A stretch of 64,000 bases of DNA from CAVYVZ01 sp963772065 (GCA_963772065.1 CAVYVZ010000008.1:186001-250000); one strand, 5' to 3'; numbered from the stretch's first letter, positions 43,619 through 53,140 are shown. Translations and numbers: made by a program. Notes: generated by a model from the sequence alone, not told the origin.

Positions 43619-44701
43619 ATGCGCATCGCCATCGACGCCCGCGAGCTCGCGGGCCAGCCCACCGGCGTCGGACGGTACCTCTCCGAGATCCTCCGCGAGT
43701 GGGAAGCGGCGACCGATGCGCGGGAGCACGACTATGTCTTCTGCGCGCCAGCGGAGATGTCTTACGACGGTTCGCTCGACGCAACGGTTGCCATCGAAGC
43801 CGGCGGGGGCACTGTGTGGGAGCAGCGGTCTCTGCCGCGCCTGGCACGGCGCGCGGAGGCCGACGTCCTCTTCTGTCCCGGCTATTCGGGCCCGGTATGG
43901 GGAGCGGGATTCCATCCAACCGTTGTCGCGGTTCACGACGTGTCGTTTGCCGCTCATCCCGAGTGGTTCGGCTGGCGCGAGGGGCTGAGGCGGCGGCTCA
44001 TCACGCGGGCATCCGCGCGCCGCGCCGCCCGTGTGCTCACGCTCACGGAGTTCTCGAAGCGCGAGATCGTCGAGCACCTCGGCGTGGCACCAGATCGCGT
44101 GGAGGTTGTCTATCCGGGCGTCACGGCGATTGCGAATCGAAAGACGAGCGGCCCGGCAGCCGCAGGGCATGAATCCCTCGTGCTCTATGTCGGCTCGATC
44201 TTCAACCGCCGCCACGTCCCGGAAACGATCCGCGCGTTCGAGCGGCTGGCGCGACGCCGGCCCGACGTCAGCCTGACGATCGTCGGCGACAACCGCACGT
44301 TTCCGCATATCGACGTCGAGCGATACGTCCGAGATACGAACGGCGTCGAGATCGCGCGGTACGTCTCGGATCAGGCCCTCGCCGATCTCTACTCCCGCGC
44401 GCGCGCATTCGTGTTCCTGTCAGAGTACGAAGGGTTCGGGCTGACCCCGGTCGAAGCGCTCGCCGCCGGGGTTCCGATCGTGGTGCTCGACACCACGGTC
44501 GCCCGTGAGGTGTATGGGCGCGCGGCGCTGTACGTGAGCGCACCCGATCCGCGGCGCGTTGCGGAGGCGCTGGAGCTGGCGCTCTTCGACGAGGACGTGC
44601 GATCGACGCTGCTCGGGGAAGCAGGTCAGGTCGTCGCTCGATACTCCTGGGCCGAGTGCGCCCGGCAGGTGCTTCGCGCGCTCGTGGGTGCCGCGCGATG
44701 A
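43619..44701 (+). CDS. glycosyltransferase family 4
   Basis: A 360-residue GT-B enzyme beginning MRIAIDARELAGQPTGVGRYLSEIL. Motifs: VVAVHDVSFAAHPEWF, VLTLTEFSKREIVEHLGV, VLYVGSIFNRRHVPETIRAF, and the EX7E motif in YEGFGLTPVEALAAGVPIVVLDT. It is most like mannosyl- or rhamnosyl-transferases of polysaccharide loci, but the sugar is not certain. It ends in an ATGA overlap with the following GT2 gene, so the two are translationally coupled. Confidence 0.9.
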   Translation: MRIAIDARELAGQPTGVGRYLSEILREWEAATDAREHDYVFCAPAEMSYDGSLDATVAIEAGGGTVWEQRSLPRLARRAEADVLFCPGYSGPVWGAGFHPTVVAVHDVSFAAHPEWFGWREGLRRRLITRASARRAARVLTLTEFSKREIVEHLGVAPDRVEVVYPGVTAIANRKTSGPAAAGHESLVLYVGSIFNRRHVPETIRAFERLARRRPDVSLTIVGDNRTFPHIDVERYVRDTNGVEIARYVSDQALADLYSRARAFVFLSEYEGFGLTPVEALAAGVPIVVLDTTVAREVYGRAALYVSAPDPRRVAEALELALFDEDVRSTLLGEAGQVVARYSWAECARQVLRALVGAAR

Positions 44702-45501
44702 TCGGCATGGCCCGACTCTCGATCGTCATTGTCGCCTACAACATCCGCGGCGATCTCGAACGATGCCTGCAGTCGCTGGTCGCCGACAAGCCTCGAGTCG
44801 ACCACGAGATCCTCGTCGTCGACAACGCATCCACCGATGACACCGTCGACGCGCTGCGTGCACGATGGCCCGGCGTCCGTCTCATCGAGGCCTGGTCGAA
44901 TGTCGGATTCTCCAAGGCGAACAACATCGGCATCCGCCAGTCGTTCGGCGAGCTCGTGCTGCTCCTGAACGGCGACACCGTGGTGCCCGCCGGGGCCATC
45001 GACACGCTCGTCGCGGTGCTGGATCGGCGACCCGATGTGGCCGTGGCCGGTCCGCGCCTGGTCGACAGCGAGGGGCGCCCGGAACTGTCGTTCGGACGGA
45101 TGATCTCGCCGTTCAACGAGCTCCGGCAGCAATGGCGCGCGCGGGGCAACGTGGAGCGGCTCACCTCGATCGAGCGCGAAGTGGACTGGGTCAGCGGCGC
45201 GTGTCTTCTCACCCGCCGCGCCGACGCCGAAGCAGTCGGACTCCTCGATGAGCGTTTCTTCATGTACACGGAAGACGTGGACTTCTGCGCCGCCGTGCGC
45301 GCGCGAGGACGCACGGTGCTGTTTACTCCCGCGGCGCAGGTGGTGCATCTTCGCGGCCGATCGCGGCAGACCGTCCCGCGCGCGGCCGAAGCGGCGTACC
45401 GGCGCAGTCAGGTTGCCTTCTATGAAAAGCACCATCCCCGATGGGCGCCGCTCCTGCGGCTCTATCTAAGGATGCGCCACCGACTACCCGATAAGCCGTG
45501 A
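44698..45501 (+). CDS. glycosyltransferase family 2 (rhamnosyltransferase-like)
   Basis: A 267-residue GT-A inverting glycosyltransferase. It shows LSIVIVAYNIRGDLERCLQSL, EILVVDNASTDDTVDAL, the donor loop NVGFSKANNIGIRQSFGELVLLLNGDTVV (DxD-like NGD), and WVSGACLLTRRADAEAVGLLDERFFMYTEDVDFC. These match dTDP-rhamnosyltransferase-like GT2 members. There is no membrane segment. It starts by a 4-bp overlap with the preceding glycosyltransferase and is followed 7 bp later by the broken protease gene. Confidence 0.92.
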   Translation: MIGMARLSIVIVAYNIRGDLERCLQSLVADKPRVDHEILVVDNASTDDTVDALRARWPGVRLIEAWSNVGFSKANNIGIRQSFGELVLLLNGDTVVPAGAIDTLVAVLDRRPDVAVAGPRLVDSEGRPELSFGRMISPFNELRQQWRARGNVERLTSIEREVDWVSGACLLTRRADAEAVGLLDERFFMYTEDVDFCAAVRARGRTVLFTPAAQVVHLRGRSRQTVPRAAEAAYRRSQVAFYEKHHPRWAPLLRLYLRMRHRLPDKP

Positions 45502-45508
45502 ACAGGTC

Positions 45509-46858
45509 ATGGCTGAGATGCATGCGGTCTGGACGTGTCCCTCGTGCGCGCGGCGTGTGCCGAACCGCGTAATCGAGTGCCGATGCGGGTTTCGGCACGC
45601 GGATGCTCCGCCGCCTCTCCCGATGCGTCCAATCGGTCACGCGGACGGGCCGCCGAGGCGTCGCATTCCTGGCCGCGGGCGTGCTCGTCTGTGCAGTCGT
45701 TGCGCTTCTGGCTCTGCCCTCATCGCGCTCCGCGCCGGCTCCTGCGGCCGCCCCGCGCCGGCTGCGATCACGGTCGCAACCCGAGGATGGCACGTCTGCC
45801 GCGCTGGTGGCGCCGGTGATCGGGACCATCACGCCGCGTCGTGACACTGAAACGGCGGCCCCGGCAGCAAGCGCATCGAGCTGGGATCGCTCGAGGACGT
45901 CGTGCAGCGCGTCGTGCCGGCCGTCGTATCGGTCCACGCCGGCGGGTCGCGCGGGAGCGGCTTCTACGTCAAGCCAGGCGTCGTGGTCACCAACGTCCAC
46001 GTCATCGAGGGGTACTCGACCGTCGACGTGAAGGCTGGCGAGACGAGCCGGACCGCACGCGTCATGTCGATGGTCGAGGGGCGCGGACCTGGCGGTGCTG
46101 CGAGGTGTACAACCCCGATCCGAATCAGCAGCTGCTGACGCTCGGCACCGCGAGCTCGCTGCGCGTGGGACAGGAAGTGATTGCCGTCGGCTCGGCGCTC
46201 GGCGTCCTCCCCAACACGGTGACGCGCGGCATCGTCAGCGCTCTCCGCCGCGCCGGCGACTTGGTCCTCATCCAGACCGATGCGGCCATCAATCCTGGGA
46301 ACAGCGGCGGGACCGCTCGTCAATCGGTCGGGCCAGGTGATCGGCGTCAATACGATGAAGATAGCTCGGGTCGCGGAATCGCTCGGGATTTGCCGTGGCC
46401 ATCGATCATGTGGGCGCGCTGCTGAACGGGCAGAAGCCGATGCTGGCGGCCGCGTCGCCCGCCTCGGGCCTCAACGACATTCTGCAAGGGCGGGGCGCGT
46501 CCCGAAGGCGAGCGCCTTCGCGAAGAAGGCGAGCAGGGATATGCCGCGGTCCTCGAGGCCGCGTCGCGCAGCGCCGATCAGATCGACAGCTACTGGAACC
46601 AGTACTCCAAGACGTGCGTGCTCAGCGTCCGGCGACAGACCGATCGCCCATGGTTCGGCGTCTTCGAGCCCAACGGCGTCTCCATCAACCTGCATTCGGC
46701 CTACGACTGCGAGCGCTTCCTCGACTCGGTACGGACGAATGCCGGAGCGTCTGAAGGCGGAGCTCGAGAAGGCATCCGAAGTCGCACGCCGAAAGGGCGT
46801 CTATCCCGGCGTCATCCGCGACCTGCGCCGGCGGCATCGGCTGGACTGGGAACGGTAG
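45509..46858 (+). pseudogene. trypsin-like (S1C/DegP-type) protease with about eight frame changes
   Basis: Joined across frames, this encodes about 448 residues. It begins with a zinc ribbon (MAEMHAVWTCPSCARRV ... IECRCGF) and a membrane helix (GVAFLAAGVLVCAVVALLAL). The protease domain has His in VVTNVHVIEGY, Asp in ADLAVL and Ser in AAINPGNSGGPLVN, followed by a C-terminal domain ending RHRLDWER. The frame changes near 45650, 45862, 46078, 46105, 46311, 46392, 46490 and 46729. Seven fit single-base insertions (three in GGGN contexts and two at GTAC). The catalytic triad and all other codons are intact with no internal stop. It is either a very young pseudogene or a badly read stretch, since flanking genes are clean. 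Confidence 0.8.
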
Positions 46859-47025
46859 TCCGTATCCGTAGTCCGTAGTCCGTAGTCCGTAGGTCGTGGT
46901 TCCGTCGCTCGTTTCATTGAACGAACAGCGGTATTGTTTGACCCACGGACTACGGGGCCGACGGACGACGTGCGCTGTCCGATACGAACCACACATACGG
47001 ACAACGGACCAAGGAGTACGAACGG
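46859..47025. repeat. GTAGTCC/GGACTAC inverted tandem repeat
   Basis: It starts in the protease stop codon with six degenerate copies of CCGTAGT (46859-46894) and continues with inverted units CGGACTACGG and ACGGAC (46942-47025). A smaller dyad (CTCGTTTCATTGAACGA) sits between the arms. It ends 15 bp before the next glycosyltransferase. This is the same architecture as the hairpins at 28686, 53141 and 62003, with a different unit. Confidence 0.82.
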
Positions 47026-47040
47026 GTATCATCTGCATTC

Positions 47041-48153
47041 ATGCGCGTCGCCATCGATGCCCGCAAGCTGCACGATTTCGGCATCGGCACGTACATCCGG
47101 AACCTGGTTCGGCATCTGGCGCGGATCGATCGCGACACGGACTACGTGCTGCTCTGCCGGGACGCGGACCTCAACGTGCCCGCGCAGCTCGGCGAGAACT
47201 TCCGGGCGGTGCGCGAGACCTCGCGGAACTATTCGTTCCGCGAGCAGGTGCACATTCCTTACATGCTGCTTCGCGAGCGGCCCGACGTCTATCATGCGCC
47301 GCACTACGTGCTGCCTCTGGCGGTGCCGTGCCGATCGGTGGTCACGATTCACGACACGATTCACCTCAAGTTCCCGCAGTACCTGCCCAACCGCGGGGCG
47401 TACGCCTACGCCCGGTCGCTCATGTGGGCGGCGACGAAGCGCTCGGATCGCATCCTGACCGTGTCGGAATCGTCGAAGCGCGACATCATCCACTACTTCA
47501 ACATCGATCCGGAGAAGATCGTCGTGGTGTACAACGCCCTCGACGAGCGGTTCACGACCGAGCCGCCGCCGGACGAGATCGCGCGCGTGCGCGAGCGCTT
47601 CCAGCTCGATCACGGGTTCGTGCTCTACGTCGGGAACATCAAGCCGCACAAGAACCTCGTGCGCCTGATCGAGGCGTTCGAAGCGCTGCGTCGCGAGGGA
47701 TTCGAGGAGCTGAAGCTGCTGATCATCGGCGACGAGATCTCGAAATGGCCCGCGCTCCGCCGCGCCGTGCACCGGCTCAAGCTGCACAAGCACGTGCGGT
47801 TCCTCGGCTTCCAGTCCGACGAGACGCTCGCGAGCCTGTACCGGCTCGCCGCCGTGTTCGTGTTTCCGTCGCTCTACGAGGGCTTCGGCCTGCCGCCGCT
47901 CGAGGCGATGGCCAGCGGCACGCCCGTCGTCACATCGAACGTCTCGTCGCTGCCGGAAGTGGCCGGCGACGCGGCGGTTCTCGTGGATCCTTATGACTCG
48001 ACCGCGATCAAGGAGGGCATCCAGCGCGTGCTCACCGATCCGGCGCTCCGCGACGACCTGCGACGGAAAGGGCTGCAGCGGGCGCGGGAGTTCTCGTGGG
48101 AGCGGTCCGTCGCGCGCACCCGCGAGATCTACCTCGAAGCGGCACGGGCCTGA
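47041..48153 (+). CDS. glycosyltransferase family 4
   Basis: A 370-residue GT-B enzyme starting MRVAIDARKLHDFGIGTYIRNLVRHL. The acceptor domain includes VVTIHDTIHLKFPQYLP and ILTVSESSKRDIIHYFNI. The donor domain has FVLYVGNIKPHKNLVRLIEAFEAL, LLIIGDEISKWPALRR, and the EX7E motif in YEGFGLPPLEAMASGTPVVTSNVSSLPEVAGDAA. The C-terminus FSWERSVARTREIY is typical. The donor specificity is unknown. The next glycosyltransferase starts directly at the base after its stop codon. Confidence 0.92.
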   Translation: MRVAIDARKLHDFGIGTYIRNLVRHLARIDRDTDYVLLCRDADLNVPAQLGENFRAVRETSRNYSFREQVHIPYMLLRERPDVYHAPHYVLPLAVPCRSVVTIHDTIHLKFPQYLPNRGAYAYARSLMWAATKRSDRILTVSESSKRDIIHYFNIDPEKIVVVYNALDERFTTEPPPDEIARVRERFQLDHGFVLYVGNIKPHKNLVRLIEAFEALRREGFEELKLLIIGDEISKWPALRRAVHRLKLHKHVRFLGFQSDETLASLYRLAAVFVFPSLYEGFGLPPLEAMASGTPVVTSNVSSLPEVAGDAAVLVDPYDSTAIKEGIQRVLTDPALRDDLRRKGLQRAREFSWERSVARTREIYLEAARA

Positions 48154-49278
48154 ATGAGAGTCGCCCTCGCGCACGACTGGCTCACCGGCATGCGGGGTGG
48201 AGAGAAGGTGCTCGAGGCCTTCTGCGAGATGTACCCCGATGCGGATCTCTTCACGCTTCTCCACGTCCCGGGCAGCGTGGCCCCGTCGATCGAGCGCCAC
48301 CGCATCCGCACTTCCTTCGTGCAGTGGCTTCCCGCGTCCGCGACGAGGTATCGCTGGTATCTGCCCTTCTTTCCGGCCGCCGTGGAGCAGTTCGATCTCG
48401 ACGGCTACGACCTCGTCATCAGCTCGTCGCACTGCGCGGTCAAGGCAGTCGTGCCGCGCGGCGACGCGCGACACGTCAGCTATTCGCACTCGCCGATGCG
48501 GTACGCGTGGGATCAGTTCGATGCGTATTTCGGTCCGGCGCGCGTCGGCGAGGGCCCGAGCCGCTGGTTCTACCGGCCGCTCCTCGCCAGGCTGGCGCGG
48601 TGGGACGCGGCCACCGCCCATCGCGTCCATCGGTTCGTCGCGAACTCGAACCACGTTGCGGGGCGGATCCGGCGGTACTATAATCGTCAGGCAACCACGG
48701 TGTATCCGCCGGTCGACACCGCCTTCTTCCAGCCAGACCACACGGCCTCCGGCTCACATTTCCTGATTGTGTCTGCGTTGGTTCCCTACAAACGGGTCGA
48801 GATCGCGATCGACGCGTGCGCGCGGGCCGGCGCGCCGCTCCGGATCGTCGGCGACGGTCCGGCGCGGGTAACACTCGAGCGCCACGCCGCCGGACATCAT
48901 GGCGCGCAGGTCGAGTTCCTGGGCTGGCAGACGCCGGAGCAGATTCGTGATGAGTACCGCCGCGCCGCGGCGGTGCTGATGCCGGGCGAGGAGGATTTCG
49001 GCATCGTGCCCGTCGAAGCGCAGGCATGCGGCCGCCCGGTGGTGGCGCTGGCACGCGGCGGCGCGCTCGAGACCGTGACCGACGCCGAGACGGGTGTGCT
49101 CGTCGAACAGGCGACGGCCGAGGGGTTCGCCGCCGCGCTCGACCGGGTGTCGCGCACGACGTTCGACACCGGCCGCCTTCGCGCGCACGCGCTGCGCTTC
49201 TCGCGCGAGCGCCACATCGCCCACATGCGAGCCGTGATCGACGAAACGCTGGCGGCGCCATCCGGACAGCGATGGTAA
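48154..49278 (+). CDS. glycosyltransferase family 4 (WbaZ-like)
   Basis: A 374-residue GT-B enzyme beginning MRVALAHDWLTGMRGGEKVLEAFCEMYPDADLFTL, the N-terminus characteristic of the WbaZ-type mannosyltransferases. Further motifs: VSYSHSPMRYAWDQFDAYF, FVANSNHVAGRIRRYYNR, HFLIVSALVPYKRVEIAIDAC, and the EX7E motif in GEEDFGIVPVEAQACGRPVVALARGGALETV. It overlaps the downstream sugar-phosphate transferase by 7 bp, which argues for one biosynthetic transcript. Confidence 0.93.
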   Translation: MRVALAHDWLTGMRGGEKVLEAFCEMYPDADLFTLLHVPGSVAPSIERHRIRTSFVQWLPASATRYRWYLPFFPAAVEQFDLDGYDLVISSSHCAVKAVVPRGDARHVSYSHSPMRYAWDQFDAYFGPARVGEGPSRWFYRPLLARLARWDAATAHRVHRFVANSNHVAGRIRRYYNRQATTVYPPVDTAFFQPDHTASGSHFLIVSALVPYKRVEIAIDACARAGAPLRIVGDGPARVTLERHAAGHHGAQVEFLGWQTPEQIRDEYRRAAAVLMPGEEDFGIVPVEAQACGRPVVALARGGALETVTDAETGVLVEQATAEGFAAALDRVSRTTFDTGRLRAHALRFSRERHIAHMRAVIDETLAAPSGQRW

Positions 49279-50708
49279 GGCGCTACAACCGGCTGCTCGT
49301 CGCCTTCTACGTCATCACCGACGCCCTGCTGGCGATGTGGGCCTTCGTCTTCGCATACGGGATCCGGTTCGAGAGCGGTCTCATCCCGGTGACGAAGGGA
49401 TACCCGCCGCTCTCGAACTACGTGAACGTCCTGCCGTTCGTGGCGATCCTCACGCCGCTCGCCTTTCAGCTCCAGGGGATCTACCGGCTGCGGCGCGGCC
49501 GTTCGCGCGTGGACGATTTCTTTGCGGTCCTCGTCGGCAGCATCCTCGCCGTCGTCTTTGGCGTCGTGTCGACGTTGTACGTGCAGGCCTACTACGTCTC
49601 CGAGGCAACAAAGGCCAGCGGCGCGTATGAGGTGTCGCAGCTCGTATGGGCACTCTTCTTCGGCCTCAACGTGCTGTTCACCTACTCCTCGCGCGAAGGC
49701 ATCCGCTGGCTGCTCGAGCGGCGCTGGCGCGCCGGCATCGGGCTGAAGCGCGTGCTCATCGCGGGCTCCGGGGACCTCGGACGCATGGTTGCCGATCGCA
49801 TCCTCCAGCATCGGGAGCTCGGCTACCAGGTGGTGGGGTTCGTCGACGACCGCGCTGCCGGCGATCACATCGGTTATCGCGGCCTTCCGCTGCTCGGCAC
49901 GCTGGAGGACGTCATGGACGTCTCGCGGCGCGAGCGGGTCGATCATCTTTACGTGGCGCTGCCGCTCGAGGAGCACTCGAAGCTCCTCGACCTCGTCGAG
50001 GCCACGAGCCGCGAGTTCATCGACATCAAGGTGGTGCCCGATCTCCTGCAGTTCATCGCGTTGCGGGCGCGACTCGAAGATCTCGACGGCCTGCCGGTCA
50101 TCAACCTCAACGACGTCCCGCTGCAGGGGTTCAACTCCTGGCTGAAGCGGGTGATCGACATCATGCTCTCGAGCGTCGCGCTCGCGCTGCTCGCCGCGCC
50201 GATGGCGATCATTGCGCTCCTCGTGAAGTGGACATCGCCGGGTCCGGTGTTCTACCGGCAGGAGCGCATGGGCCTCGATGGCAAGGGATTCAACGTCTAC
50301 AAGTTTCGGTCGATGTTCCACGGCGCCGAAGAAGGGAGCGGCCCGATCTGGGCTCGCGAAGACGATCCGCGCGCGACCTCGCTCGGCCGATGGCTGCGCC
50401 GCTTCGACCTCGACGAGCTCCCGCAGTTCTGGAACGTCCTGCGCGGCGACATGTCGATTGTCGGCCCACGCCCGGAGCGCCCGTTCTTCGTCGAGCAGTT
50501 CAAGCACCGCATTCCCCAGTACATGCTGCGCCACAAGGTGAAGGCGGGCATCACCGGCTGGGCGCAGGTGAACGGCTGGCGCGGGAACACGTCGCTCGAG
50601 AAACGCATCGAGTACGACCTCTACTACATCGAAAACTGGTCGGTGACGCTCGACCTCAAGATCATGTGGCTCACCGTCGTCCGCGGATTGTTTCAACGGG
50701 CGTCCTGA
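49272..50708 (+). CDS. undecaprenyl-phosphate hexose-1-phosphate transferase (WcaJ-like)
   Basis: The initiating enzyme of the polysaccharide, moving a hexose-1-phosphate to undecaprenyl phosphate in the inner membrane. This 478-residue protein has four N-terminal membrane helices, a CoA-binding-like Rossmann segment (KRVLIAGSGDLGRMVADRIL), then a fifth membrane helix (RVIDIMLSSVALALLAAPMAIIALLV). The catalytic domain has KWTSPGPVFYRQERMGLDGKGFNVYKFRSM, FDLDELPQFWNVLRGDMSIVGPRPERP, and ITGWAQVNGWRGNT. The ATG at 49272 is inside the end of the preceding glycosyltransferase gene. It fits a Wzy- or ABC-dependent pathway; neither a Wzx/Wzy pair nor a polymerase is visible here. Confidence 0.94.
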   Translation: MVRRYNRLLVAFYVITDALLAMWAFVFAYGIRFESGLIPVTKGYPPLSNYVNVLPFVAILTPLAFQLQGIYRLRRGRSRVDDFFAVLVGSILAVVFGVVSTLYVQAYYVSEATKASGAYEVSQLVWALFFGLNVLFTYSSREGIRWLLERRWRAGIGLKRVLIAGSGDLGRMVADRILQHRELGYQVVGFVDDRAAGDHIGYRGLPLLGTLEDVMDVSRRERVDHLYVALPLEEHSKLLDLVEATSREFIDIKVVPDLLQFIALRARLEDLDGLPVINLNDVPLQGFNSWLKRVIDIMLSSVALALLAAPMAIIALLVKWTSPGPVFYRQERMGLDGKGFNVYKFRSMFHGAEEGSGPIWAREDDPRATSLGRWLRRFDLDELPQFWNVLRGDMSIVGPRPERPFFVEQFKHRIPQYMLRHKVKAGITGWAQVNGWRGNTSLEKRIEYDLYYIENWSVTLDLKIMWLTVVRGLFQRAS

Positions 50709-50711
50709 ACC

Positions 50712-51647
50712 ATGCCAAGAACCGTCGTCACCGGAGCGGCCGGGTTCATCGGGTCGCATCTCTGCGAAGCCCTGCTTGATCGCGGCCACTCGGTTGTCGG
50801 TATCGACAACCTGCTCACCGGAGACTTGAGCAATGTGGGTCGCCTGCGCGACCGCGAGTTCGAGTTCATCCGCCACAACGTGACGCGGTACATCGACGTC
50901 GACGGACCGGTCGACTACGTGCTGCACTGGGCGAGCCCGGCGAGCCCGATCGACTACCTCGAGCTGCCGATTCAGACGCTGAAGGTCGGATCGCTCGGCA
51001 CCCACAACGCGCTCGGCCTCGCCAAGTCGAAGAACGCGCGCTTCGTGCTCGCATCGACCTCTGAGGTCTACGGCGACCCGCTGGAGCATCCGCAGAAGGA
51101 GACGTACTGGGGCAACGTCAACCCGATCGGGCCGCGCGGGGTGTACGACGAGGCCAAGCGCTTCGCCGAGGCGATGACGCTCGCCTACCATCGCTTCCAC
51201 GGGCTCGACACGCGCATCGTGCGGATCTTCAACACCTACGGGCCGCGCATGCGGCTCCGCGACGGCCGCGCGGTGCCGGCCTTCATGTCGCAGGCGTTGA
51301 AGCACGAGGACGTCACGGTCTTCGGCGACGGCACGCAGACGCGCAGCTTCACCTACGTCAGCGATCTGGTCGACGGCATCCTGCGGCTGATGGACGCGCC
51401 GACGAACGATCCGGTGAACCTCGGCAACCCGCAGGAGGTGACGATCGAGGAGATCGCCCGCGCGATCATCGGGATAACCGGATCGAGGAGCCGCATCGTC
51501 TACAAGCCGCTGCCCGTCGACGATCCGAAGCAGCGGCGGCCCGACATCACCCGCGCGCGGACGATCCTTGGTTGGGAACCGAAAGTGCAGCTCGAGGAAG
51601 GCCTCCAGAAGACGGTCGGCTTCTTCAGGGAGAAGCTCGGTCTGTAA
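50712..51647 (+). CDS. UDP-glucuronate decarboxylase (UDP-xylose synthase)
   Basis: Converts UDP-GlcA to UDP-xylose. This 311-residue SDR enzyme has RTVVTGAAGFIGSHLCEALL, GIDNLLTGDLSN, the UXS-specific VLHWASPASPIDYLELPIQTLKVGSLGTHNAL, ASTSEVYGDPLEHPQ, and YWGNVNPIGPRGVYDEAKRFAEAMT with the catalytic Tyr and Lys. The late RIFNTYGPRM and DLVDGILRLM also fit. It starts 3 bp after the WcaJ-like gene and uses the product of the Ugd gene at 41053. It ends the rightward polysaccharide operon. Confidence 0.94.
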   Translation: MPRTVVTGAAGFIGSHLCEALLDRGHSVVGIDNLLTGDLSNVGRLRDREFEFIRHNVTRYIDVDGPVDYVLHWASPASPIDYLELPIQTLKVGSLGTHNALGLAKSKNARFVLASTSEVYGDPLEHPQKETYWGNVNPIGPRGVYDEAKRFAEAMTLAYHRFHGLDTRIVRIFNTYGPRMRLRDGRAVPAFMSQALKHEDVTVFGDGTQTRSFTYVSDLVDGILRLMDAPTNDPVNLGNPQEVTIEEIARAIIGITGSRSRIVYKPLPVDDPKQRRPDITRARTILGWEPKVQLEEGLQKTVGFFREKLGL

Positions 51648-51668
51648 GCTTCCCCCGTCGAAACTTCG

Positions 51669-52557
51669 TTACTTCCGTTCGTCTGCGACGCGCGTCGCCA
51701 GCCGCTGGCGTGCTCCGGCGGCATAGCGCCCGCAGGCGGTCGCGTCAATCAAGGGGTCAGGGAGCACGCCGGCGGTACGTTTCTCCAGCCTTTCCCACAA
51801 GCCGGTCGCGTCGGGATGTGGAGTCAGCAGAATGTCGCAGGGAAGCGCTTCAACGACGGCGAAGCTCTTCTCGAAATCAGTGAGCGCTTCCGGGTACTCA
51901 CGACTGGCGGTGAACTTGAACCCTGGCGCGGCTACCGGCGTCAGACTGTCCGCGTACACCAGGTTCAGGCAGCGTCGCTCCTCGCACGACTGCCACGACC
52001 AGCTCGTGCCTCCGGGCGTGTGGCCGCCCGTTGCATGTGCCGTCACCGCAATCGGGCCGACGCGCAGGGGCTCACCGTGCTTCAGTACGGCGACGTTCGC
52101 GACCGGAGGGAACGGCGCCAGCGCACCGTACCTGCGGATCTCCAGGCGCTGAACGCCCGGTGCGGAGCACCCGCGCGCTCCAGCCGGTGGCCGCGACCTT
52201 CGCGCCGCTCAACCGCTGGAGCTCCGCGATCCCTCCGGCGTGGTCGAAGTGCGCATGGGAATTGACGATGAGCTCGATGTCCTCCACTCGAAAGCCGAGC
52301 GCGCGAATGCCGGCGGCGATCTTTGGCGCCGACTCCGGCAGCGCCCCGTCGATGAGAACGTGCCCTTCCGGCGACGTGATCAATATGGAACTGAGCCCGC
52401 GGACGCCAACGTAGTACGTGCCGCCGTACACACGAAACGGCTCCTGGGTCACGTTCCACTCGGGACAGTCCAGGCATGTGGAGGTGGGCTGCGCGGGCGC
52501 TGAGCCGGTCAGCAGCAACAACGCGCTCGCAAACAATCGGTTCACGAACATCTCCAT
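51669..52557 (-). CDS. secreted subclass-B3-type metallo-beta-lactamase-fold protein, frameshifted in this sequence
   Basis: About 295 residues once one frame change is allowed. A signal peptide (LFASALLLLTGSAPA) is followed by PEWNVTQEPFRVYGGTYYVG. The zinc motif is NSHAHFDHAGGIAEL (HxHxDH), then HATGGHTPGGTSW (third His), and LLTPHPDATGLWER (final His), in the order seen in B3 lactamases. Beta-lactam hydrolysis is plausible, but other B3-fold hydrolases exist. The halves are in different frames, with one extra base at 52128-52132 (GTACC; read as CAGGTAC on the coding strand). Removing it gives DPQ-YGALAPFPPV. It lies 14 bp after pgsA on the same strand. Confidence 0.85.
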
Positions 52558-52571
52558 CGGCACACGTCCCG

Positions 52572-53129
52572 TCAGTGCCCCTCGTTGATGAGTTTTCGCA
52601 TCCTGACGAAATAGTCGCCTGACGAAATCAACGTCATCGCGAGAGCCGTATAGGCCGCCGCATCCACGAGCCACGAGCGCTCACGCCGCCAGTTGAAGTA
52701 CATGAACACGATGATCACGAGCAGGTAGGTTGCAGTGGCCAGCTTGCCGAGAAAGGACGGCCGGAACGTCCGGGGACCGACGGCGAGATTGACGATCGCC
52801 ACCACGCCGACGATCACGACGTCGCGGCTGATCAGCAGAATCGTGAGCCAGAGCGGGATGTGATTCGTCACGTCCACCGCGGGCAGCGTGAGGACGATGA
52901 ACGTCGTCACGAGGAGCAGCTTGTCCGCCATCGGGTCGAGCCATGCGCCGAGGCTCGTCCGCTGATTCGCGCGGCGCGCGATCAGGCCGTCGAGCGCGTC
53001 GGTCAGGCCGGCGCCGATGAACGCGAGGAGCGCCCACCCGAGATAGCCGTAGGTGATGAGCAGGACGAATGCCGGGATGACGAGGATCCGCAGGAACGTG
53101 AGCTGATTGGCGACGGTCAGGATGCGCAC
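52572..53129 (-). CDS. pgsA: CDP-diacylglycerol-glycerol-3-phosphate 3-phosphatidyltransferase
   Basis: Makes phosphatidylglycerol phosphate from CDP-diacylglycerol, the committed step to acidic phospholipids. This 185-residue membrane protein has the CDP-alcohol motif DALDGLIARRANQRTSLGAWLDPMADK (D-G-x2-A-R-x8-G-x3-D-x3-D) after NQLTFLRILVIPAFVLLI. About five to six membrane helices follow, with AVGPRTFRPSFLGKLATATY near residue 135. The ATG at 53129 lies 12 bp from the large inverted repeat. A phosphatidylserine/cardiolipin-type member of the same family cannot be excluded, but length and motif favour PgsA. Confidence 0.9.
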   Translation of the reverse strand: MRILTVANQLTFLRILVIPAFVLLITYGYLGWALLAFIGAGLTDALDGLIARRANQRTSLGAWLDPMADKLLLVTTFIVLTLPAVDVTNHIPLWLTILLISRDVVIVGVVAIVNLAVGPRTFRPSFLGKLATATYLLVIIVFMYFNWRRERSWLVDAAAYTALAMTLISSGDYFVRMRKLINEGH

Positions 53130-53140
53130 AACACCTCATT

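Noticed and set aside
46859..46894. Possible CRISPR-like repeat array.
   Set aside because: The units are 7 bp, without regular spacers and with no cas genes nearby; this is a simple tandem repeat.
48897..51305. An 802-codon open frame on the strand opposite the sugar-phosphate transferase and UXS genes.
   Set aside because: It is a mirror of strongly coding GC-rich DNA, has no recognisable domain, and the opposite strand encodes well-supported enzymes.
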